64,000 nucleotides of DNA, from contig NZ_PJBZ01000043.1 in the NCBI RefSeq assembly GCF_002835995.1, positions 62,001 through 126,000 of the forward strand, in the 5' to 3' direction. Both the position numbers and the translations under genes were made by a program. The DNA is from Psychromonas sp. Urea-02u-13 (GTDB lineage: Bacteria > Pseudomonadota > Gammaproteobacteria > Enterobacterales > Psychromonadaceae). Shown one piece after another: positions 58,930-64,000 of the stretch. The notes under the pieces were generated by a model. It was not told where the DNA came from. It saw nothing but the letters and a program-made list of their open reading frames with translations, and made no database searches. The stretch's first letter is position 1, and every line of letters starts with the position of its first letter.

Positions 58930-59940
58930 TTATAAAGCATGGCTTTTGTAGTGCTCTCGCATTACCTGCACAATGTTTATTTTCACTTCTGTTGTTACTT
59001 CAGTAGTCACTTCGCTGATGCCGTTATTATTATCCGCTAATGCCAACACTAAAGCGTTTACTAATTGATCGCGTGGTGCCGGTGTTTTTTCTACCCATTG
59101 AGATAACAAATGACGATTCACAAAACGTGGCAATGAACCGAGTGTGCCTACATCGTTTTGATTATGTATTAACAAACCTGCGGTGGTGCCTTTATCAAGG
59201 GTTAACACCTGATAAAAATAAAGCGTGTGGTAATCAAGCTGTGTTTGTTTTTGCTGTTGAGTAATGTCTGCCGTTAGTCTGTTTTTGGCCGCAGTGAGTT
59301 TATTGCTGAAAATAGCAATGTAGCTATCAATAACCCCTGTTACAAACTGCTTTGCAAAAGCGTTACCCTCTATACCTTCAGGATTAAATCCTTCTAAATA
59401 GAAATGGCTAACACCACGATGTGCTTTTAGTGCAGGGATATAAAAGTAATCATCACCCGCTTGTTTCGCTTGATCATAATATTGGCCACCCAAGGTTTTT
59501 AAGGTGTTATCAAAGTTGGCTGTATCTTCTTCACAGCTAATCGCAGGGTTTAAGTCTGCCATTAAACGCCAATAATTTTTACCCGACCTTAACTCAGTCC
59601 AACTTACGTGAATATGAATGGAGGGCACAAGAGGGTTAATAGGGTGAATGATGGTGGACAGTGCCGTCGCGGAGATAAAGGCTTTGTCGGGTCTATCTTC
59701 ATATTGAATCTGTGAAACATTCACAGAACCTCGATTAAACAAACTATTTTGTGGTGCTTCAAAGCGTATTCCACCCCCATGTGCGCCGTTATCACGAAGC
59801 CATTCTTGTGCGGTAAAAGAAGCGTGCTCAGAGTGTTGTGGCTGACAAAGTTGGCTTAATTGTTTTACAAAATAGTCCTGTGCGCTTGATAACATGTTAA
59901 GTGCATTAATGGCATTTTCTGATGTAGCAGGCTTTCTCAT
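58930..59940 (-). CDS. HemF-like protein, divergent coproporphyrinogen III oxidase homologue
   Basis: 336 residues. The HemF fold is recognisable: NRGSVNVSQIQYEDRPDKAF, STIIHPINPLVPSIHIHVSW, NYWRLMADLNPAISCEED, YFYIPALKAHRGVSHFYLEG and LDKGTTAGLL...GSLPRFV. But many residues that are near-invariant in HemF are changed: HxNxR becomes HIHVS, GGxDLTPYY becomes MADLNPAIS, and RRGRYVEFN becomes YHTLYFYQV. So either a fast-evolving oxidase or a paralogue with another role. It begins only 24 bases after pdsS, suggesting co-transcription with the sortase two-component genes. The C-terminus has a TTEVTTEV repeat. Confidence 0.72.
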   Translation of the reverse strand: MRKPATSENAINALNMLSSAQDYFVKQLSQLCQPQHSEHASFTAQEWLRDNGAHGGGIRFEAPQNSLFNRGSVNVSQIQYEDRPDKAFISATALSTIIHPINPLVPSIHIHVSWTELRSGKNYWRLMADLNPAISCEEDTANFDNTLKTLGGQYYDQAKQAGDDYFYIPALKAHRGVSHFYLEGFNPEGIEGNAFAKQFVTGVIDSYIAIFSNKLTAAKNRLTADITQQQKQTQLDYHTLYFYQVLTLDKGTTAGLLIHNQNDVGTLGSLPRFVNRHLLSQWVEKTPAPRDQLVNALVLALADNNNGISEVTTEVTTEVKINIVQVMREHYKSHAL

Positions 59941-59964
59941 ATTTTATCTCTATTAAGTCTTAAG

Positions 59965-62202
59965 TTAAATTAGCGGGAAACGTAGGGTGACATTGACGCC
60001 GTTAATGTCTTCATTATTGTTGATACTGATCGTCGCATGGTGAAAATCACATATCATTTTGGCGATAAACAAGCCGAGCCCTAAATGCGTTTTCTCGGGA
60101 TTATTATGATCACGTACAGAAACCATGGAGTTTAACAGCTCATCACTCATATCGTTAGGTAACAGTGGTCCTTTGTTTTCAACACAAATAATAGCCAAAT
60201 TGTCTTCACGCTTTAAGCTGATCGTGATGGGCTCATTGCTGAGATTAAATTCCATGGCATTATTAATTAATTTATCTAAACATTGCACCATAAAGTCAGG
60301 ATCTGCGCTGATATTGAGTTCATTGTCGCTACAGGTAAGTAAAAAGGCGTGCTCAGCATAGGTCATCTGATACCCCTGCAAACAGCCGGTTAATAACTCA
60401 TGCAAAGACAGTGATATTTTCTCGCCACATTGTAAGCTTTGCTCTAAACGAGTCGCTTCACTCATGCTGGTTAAGATGCGATTTAAACGTAAAATACCTG
60501 TTTGGGATCGTGAAATGTATTTTTGGTTTTCATCGGTTTGTGGCAATAAAGCCAAGTTTTCCAAAGAGCTACGTACTACGGCAACGGGGGTGCCTAATTC
60601 ATGTGAAAGACGTGAAGGTAGATTTTCTAGGTAACGATGATATTCGCCTAAACGATTAACCATATCTGATAAGCTACGTGATAAGTAGCCTATTTCATCG
60701 TTTGATGTGGATGGCGTAAAAGGCATGGCAATACGGCCTTGTTCATCGATCGCATCTTCTGCTTGTTTACGTAATTTAGCCACTCGCGAGGCAATATTTG
60801 CAGTAAAGAAAAACAGTAATAATGTACCCACAATAATCACTGCAATTAATACATTAAATAGCTTTTCTAGCGCTTGATTACGTAACGAGCGAATACCGTT
60901 AGTGGTCTCTTCTGCCACCACAATACCCATCACTTTATCGCCGATAAAAATAGGACTGGCAGCGGATAAAATCATCGCTTTATTATCTGATGTGAGGCGC
61001 CAACTTGATTGTGATTGCCCAGATAATGCGTGTTTTATAAATTCACTGTTAAGTTGTGTTGACCCCTTTAACTCATCGACAAAATCATCATTAGGTTTAG
61101 ATAACAACAAGTTATAAAGCGGGGCTAATATTTTCTGTTTGCGAATTTCCCAGGGTGACAATGCCACTTTTTGGTTATTTGTTGCCCACACGCCCGAGGC
61201 TTGGTGAATATCACCTGCGCTTGCAAGCACGCGTTGATGCCGATCAACCACCCAGAGGCGTGATTGAGTATGACTCAAACCTTTGAGGATTTTATCTATT
61301 TCGGGAGAGGGCACCAGTACAGTACCAAGCTTTTGTAAGTCTTTGGTATTAGAGGTGGCAATTATATTGCCTATTTCCCCGGTTTTTTTATTCGATGTCG
61401 TATGCAAAGCAAGGCCAAACTTGTCACCTAGTAGGCTTATTGGAAAACGAAATTCAATATTGTATCCCTGCTTGGTTTTTTTCCAATAACCTTGAATGCG
61501 TTTTTCTCGCTGTGGCGGTTTATCGGTTTCGCCGACCAGTAAATTGGGCAAGTAGGCGATAAAGTCTTTACTGTCTTGCCAGAACCCTTGTTCTTCTTTA
61601 CGTTCGGGTTTGCTTTCATCCGTTAATTTGTAAGCATTAAACCAACCTGGTTTTTCTACCGAGATGATATAGCGCTGTAATTTATTTTTGGATGAGCTAA
61701 AGGCAATAATAAGGTGGTCATTACGATTCAGAAAACGACTGTTCTCTGGACGATAAACGGGATTTTTATCCGTGACTTGCAAGTAGCCATAAAGGTATTT
61801 TCCCTGCGTACCTAACATATGGCGAAAGGAGATAGGATTTTTACTGTTTTTGTTCTGTTGAAAAATGGTTTGTTTTTGAGCGTAAACCAGGCTTTTGCCA
61901 AACTGGTTTTTCCAGTCCTCTAATTGGCCATCTATACGCAGTGGAAATTTAATATCGTAGGCATATAAATCTTTTCCATCTTCTATTTTATTTAAAGAGC
62001 TGGCTTGCGCATTAAATAGCTTTGGTCGTTCGTGTAATGCCGTCGCGACTGCGCGTGTTGTGCCAATTAGGGTTTGCTCTTGCCCTTGACGCAAGAAGTT
62101 TTCCATCTCTAAAATGTACTGATAACCAAGCCAGGGTAAAATTAAAAAGAAGCTCGCTAATAAAATGACTTTACCGCGTAGGCCTAATAAAAATGCCATC
62201 AT
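59965..62202 (-). CDS. pdsS: Dedicated sortase system sensor histidine kinase PdsS
   Basis: 745 residues, inner-membrane kinase. One membrane helix near the N-terminus, a long periplasmic domain (about 35-450) containing DIKFPLRIDGQLEDW, WVVDRHQRVLASAGDI and AASPIFIGDKVMGIVVAEET, a second helix (VLIAVIIVGTLLLFFFTA), HAMP, phospho-His in RLSHELGTPVAVV and HATPase motifs (LDKLINNAMEFN, THLGLGLFIAKMI). The HELGTPV box and giant sensor match the kinase of the proteobacterial dedicated sortase system. Overlaps pdsR by 4 bases (ATGA). Confidence 0.85.
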   Translation of the reverse strand: MMAFLLGLRGKVILLASFFLILPWLGYQYILEMENFLRQGQEQTLIGTTRAVATALHERPKLFNAQASSLNKIEDGKDLYAYDIKFPLRIDGQLEDWKNQFGKSLVYAQKQTIFQQNKNSKNPISFRHMLGTQGKYLYGYLQVTDKNPVYRPENSRFLNRNDHLIIAFSSSKNKLQRYIISVEKPGWFNAYKLTDESKPERKEEQGFWQDSKDFIAYLPNLLVGETDKPPQREKRIQGYWKKTKQGYNIEFRFPISLLGDKFGLALHTTSNKKTGEIGNIIATSNTKDLQKLGTVLVPSPEIDKILKGLSHTQSRLWVVDRHQRVLASAGDIHQASGVWATNNQKVALSPWEIRKQKILAPLYNLLLSKPNDDFVDELKGSTQLNSEFIKHALSGQSQSSWRLTSDNKAMILSAASPIFIGDKVMGIVVAEETTNGIRSLRNQALEKLFNVLIAVIIVGTLLLFFFTANIASRVAKLRKQAEDAIDEQGRIAMPFTPSTSNDEIGYLSRSLSDMVNRLGEYHRYLENLPSRLSHELGTPVAVVRSSLENLALLPQTDENQKYISRSQTGILRLNRILTSMSEATRLEQSLQCGEKISLSLHELLTGCLQGYQMTYAEHAFLLTCSDNELNISADPDFMVQCLDKLINNAMEFNLSNEPITISLKREDNLAIICVENKGPLLPNDMSDELLNSMVSVRDHNNPEKTHLGLGLFIAKMICDFHHATISINNNEDINGVNVTLRFPLI

Positions 62203-62978
62203 TTGGATTTTAGCGCTGTATTATTTAGATCCGTATTGTTGATTTCAGTATCCTTGGTTTCAGTATTCGGTATTTCAGAATGATTGACTTCACTGACATC
62301 CCAGCGATAGCCCATGCCATAAACCGCGCATATTTCATTAAAGTTAGCATCTAGTTTTACCAGTTTTTTACGGATACGTTTCACATGAGAGGTGATGGTA
62401 TTATCATCCACGACCATATTCGCATCACTCATCAATTGTTGACGATTACGTACAATACCCGCGCGATTTGCGAGCGCATAGACAATCCAAAATTCGGTGA
62501 TCGTAAAATCGAGTATGTTACCCTGCCAAGATATCTGCATTCTGTCGCTATCAATGGTGAGTGCGCCACGTTGGATAATATTACTTTGTTGGATGGGCTG
62601 TTTTAACACATCAATGCGTCGAAATAGGGCGCTAATACGCACCATTAAATGCTCAAGGCCAATGTCTTTTGTTAAGTAGTCATCCGCACCTAAGCGCAGG
62701 CCTGAAATAGTATCAAAATCATTGTCGCGGGCAGTGAGGAATATAATAGGTACGCTCACAGAAAGTTGGCGTAGTGCTTGGCAAAGCAAGAAACCACCAT
62801 CGTATTCATCACCTAAACCGATATCAATAATGGCTAAATCAGGTAAGCGTAATTCAAATGCACTGATCGCATCGAGTCGATTCGCGTAAGCCTCAACCTG
62901 ATAGCCGTGTTTTGTCATTAAATCGACGTAATTTTCACGAATATCTTTTTCATCTTCAACAATAGCAATACGTTTCAT
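62199..62978 (-). CDS. pdsR: Dedicated sortase system response regulator PdsR
   Basis: 259 residues, OmpR-type. Acidic pocket VEDEKD, Asp52 in LAIIDIGLGDEYDGG, where the usual LP is replaced by an insertion GDEYD seen in this subgroup; Lys in DDYLTKDIGLEHL, and a winged-helix domain with FTITEFWIVYALANRAGIVR and TITSHVKRIRKKL. An Asn/Thr-rich tail (NTDLNNTALK) follows the DNA-binding domain. RBS AAAGGGGTAACTA. Divergent from pdsO across a 191-base control region, which it probably regulates. Confidence 0.87.
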   Translation of the reverse strand: MKRIAIVEDEKDIRENYVDLMTKHGYQVEAYANRLDAISAFELRLPDLAIIDIGLGDEYDGGFLLCQALRQLSVSVPIIFLTARDNDFDTISGLRLGADDYLTKDIGLEHLMVRISALFRRIDVLKQPIQQSNIIQRGALTIDSDRMQISWQGNILDFTITEFWIVYALANRAGIVRNRQQLMSDANMVVDDNTITSHVKRIRKKLVKLDANFNEICAVYGMGYRWDVSEVNHSEIPNTETKDTEINNTDLNNTALKSK

Positions 62979-63169
62979 TAGTTACCCCTTTCCCTTAATT
63001 CACTAGCAGTATAACGGAAATTAGCGCAGGAAATAGACTGTCACATAGATTGCCTTTTTTTGAACATAATTGATCAGCAGATTGCCATTTTGTCACCCTT
63101 AAAAAAACAGAAGATGTTGTTTTAATTAACAGGTCAGCAACACACTCTCTTTATATTAAGGAATTCAAA

Positions 63170-64000
63170 ATGAAAACCATGAGCACATTTAAAAAATCAG
63201 TTTTAAGCATTGTTATACTGTCTGCCGTTACTGGCTCGTTTATTTCCTGGGAGAAGTATCAGCCTCGTCAGGAGACACCAAGCATGATTGAGTTTTATCA
63301 GAATCGTGATTTTGACCAAAGTGAGATTTTATTGGAAAGCATCGTGAGCAATGATAGCGAAAAATTAGCGCAACTCGCTGAAGATAACCTGTTATTAGAA
63401 GCTGAGTTAATTGCGCAAGAAATTGCCGAAAGTAGTTATTCACCTGAAGCCGACGAGGCTTATGATGAAGCCTTTGAAGATGAAAAGCTAACTATGTGGG
63501 AAGAAGAGGAGGAAAGTATTCAAGCTACCATTCAAGCCACCAGTGATGCACTCTTGTCAGAGCTTGAGATCAGCAATAAAGTCTTATTTGCCTTTGATTC
63601 AAGTAAAGTCGAAGCGGATTATTTTCCTTTGTTAAATAAAACGGCACAGTTGATGCAAAATGAAAGTATTGATGAGAGCCAAATTTGGCAAGTGGTCGGT
63701 TATGCAGACCTGTCGGGTAATTACATTTATAACAGTAAATTGGCCAAAAAACGTGCCCAAGCGGTATCTGAATATTTGGTTAATAAAGGTGTTGATGAGA
63801 AGCAATTAATGATTGTTTCATTAGGGGCTAGTCAGCCTGTTTCTAGCGAACGTAATATTGAAAATAATCGTTTAGAGCGTCGTGTTGAAATTCATGATTA
63901 TCAAGCGGAAGTCGCGGTATTATCAGAGCAATTTAATGAGCGCCTTGCACGAGAAGTGACTAAACTCAAAAAGAAGCAAATAGTGGCAATAAAAACAGAT
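63170..64000 (+). CDS. pdsO: Sortase system OmpA-family protein PdsO (3' end outside window)
   Basis: 277 codons seen. The N-terminus has one membrane or signal segment (SVLSIVILSAVTGSFIS), an acidic, Glu/Ala-rich middle with predicted coiled coil, then an OmpA-like peptidoglycan-binding domain: VLFAFDSSKVEADYFPLLNK, QVVGYADLSGNYIYNSKLAK, RAQAVSEYLVNKGVDEKQL and NNRLERRVEIHD. Divergent from pdsRS, the layout of the dedicated sortase loci of marine gammaproteobacteria, where the vault/VWA target protein and the sortase gene usually follow. RBS AAGGAATTCAAA. Its C-terminus and those genes lie beyond the right edge. Confidence 0.85.
   Translation, partial: MKTMSTFKKSVLSIVILSAVTGSFISWEKYQPRQETPSMIEFYQNRDFDQSEILLESIVSNDSEKLAQLAEDNLLLEAELIAQEIAESSYSPEADEAYDEAFEDEKLTMWEEEEESIQATIQATSDALLSELEISNKVLFAFDSSKVEADYFPLLNKTAQLMQNESIDESQIWQVVGYADLSGNYIYNSKLAKKRAQAVSEYLVNKGVDEKQLMIVSLGASQPVSSERNIENNRLERRVEIHDYQAEVAVLSEQFNERLAREVTKLKKKQIVAIKTD

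Overview
The window is chromosomal DNA of a marine gammaproteobacterium. The genome is AT-leaning, with short intergenic gaps, Shine-Dalgarno starts and Rho-independent terminators. Gene content and order (tig-clpP-clpX-lon-hupB-ppiD, a canonical hisGDCBHAF-IE operon with a leader peptide, pyrD-zapC, yoaA-tsaB, an aa3 oxidase cluster with ctaG and SURF1, a DUF2986 protein, FlgT, a proteobacterial dedicated sortase system) point to the Alteromonadales-type marine group (Psychromonas, Shewanella, Moritella relatives). The genus is my inference. No rRNA, tRNA or CRISPR was seen.

Layout. 1-2.85 kb (minus): an ABC export module (ATPase, FtsX/LolC-type permease, LolA-like protein cut by the left edge, periplasmic helical protein). 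3-11.6 kb (plus): the proteostasis block tig, clpP, clpX, lon, hupB, ppiD, with a sigma-32-like promoter before lon. 11.8-17.3 kb: a chemoreceptor, ppiC, sfsA, a DUF2189 membrane protein and three small unknowns. 17.5-25.4 kb (minus): a complete cytochrome aa3/caa3 oxidase operon ctaC-D-G-E-surf1-x-ctaA-ctaB, preceded by an FNR-like site. 25.7 kb: a type IV prepilin whose only sensible start codon is ACG. 26.3-33.8 kb (minus): the full histidine operon under a classic leader-peptide attenuator.

33.9-36.5 kb (minus): an isolated flgH-flgT pair plus an unknown gene, divergent from a two-component system (36.7-38.6 kb) whose kinase is frameshifted at an A9 tract. 38.7-46.9 kb: DUF2986, add, a YgbA-like protein, yoaA, tsaB, unknowns, a palindromic MITE-like repeat, pyrD and zapC. 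47.1-54.6 kb: an NSS transporter, rlmG, a lipoprotein GH18 protein with a lost catalytic acid, phnA/yjdM, a yibI-yibH pair and a CPA1 antiporter. 54.7-57.4 kb: a TsdA-like thiosulfate dehydrogenase whose partner cytochrome c4 gene is split by an intact IS982-family element; excising the IS and one 6-bp target repeat restores a 204-codon frame. 57.8-64 kb: pyrC, a divergent HemF-like protein, and pdsS/pdsR divergent from pdsO, one flank of a dedicated sortase system that continues past the right edge.

Most of the window is housekeeping. The points most worth a second look are the ACG-start pilin, the A9 frameshift, the IS-broken cytochrome partner, the degenerate GH18 and HemF homologues, the orphan H-ring/L-ring genes, and the sortase locus.
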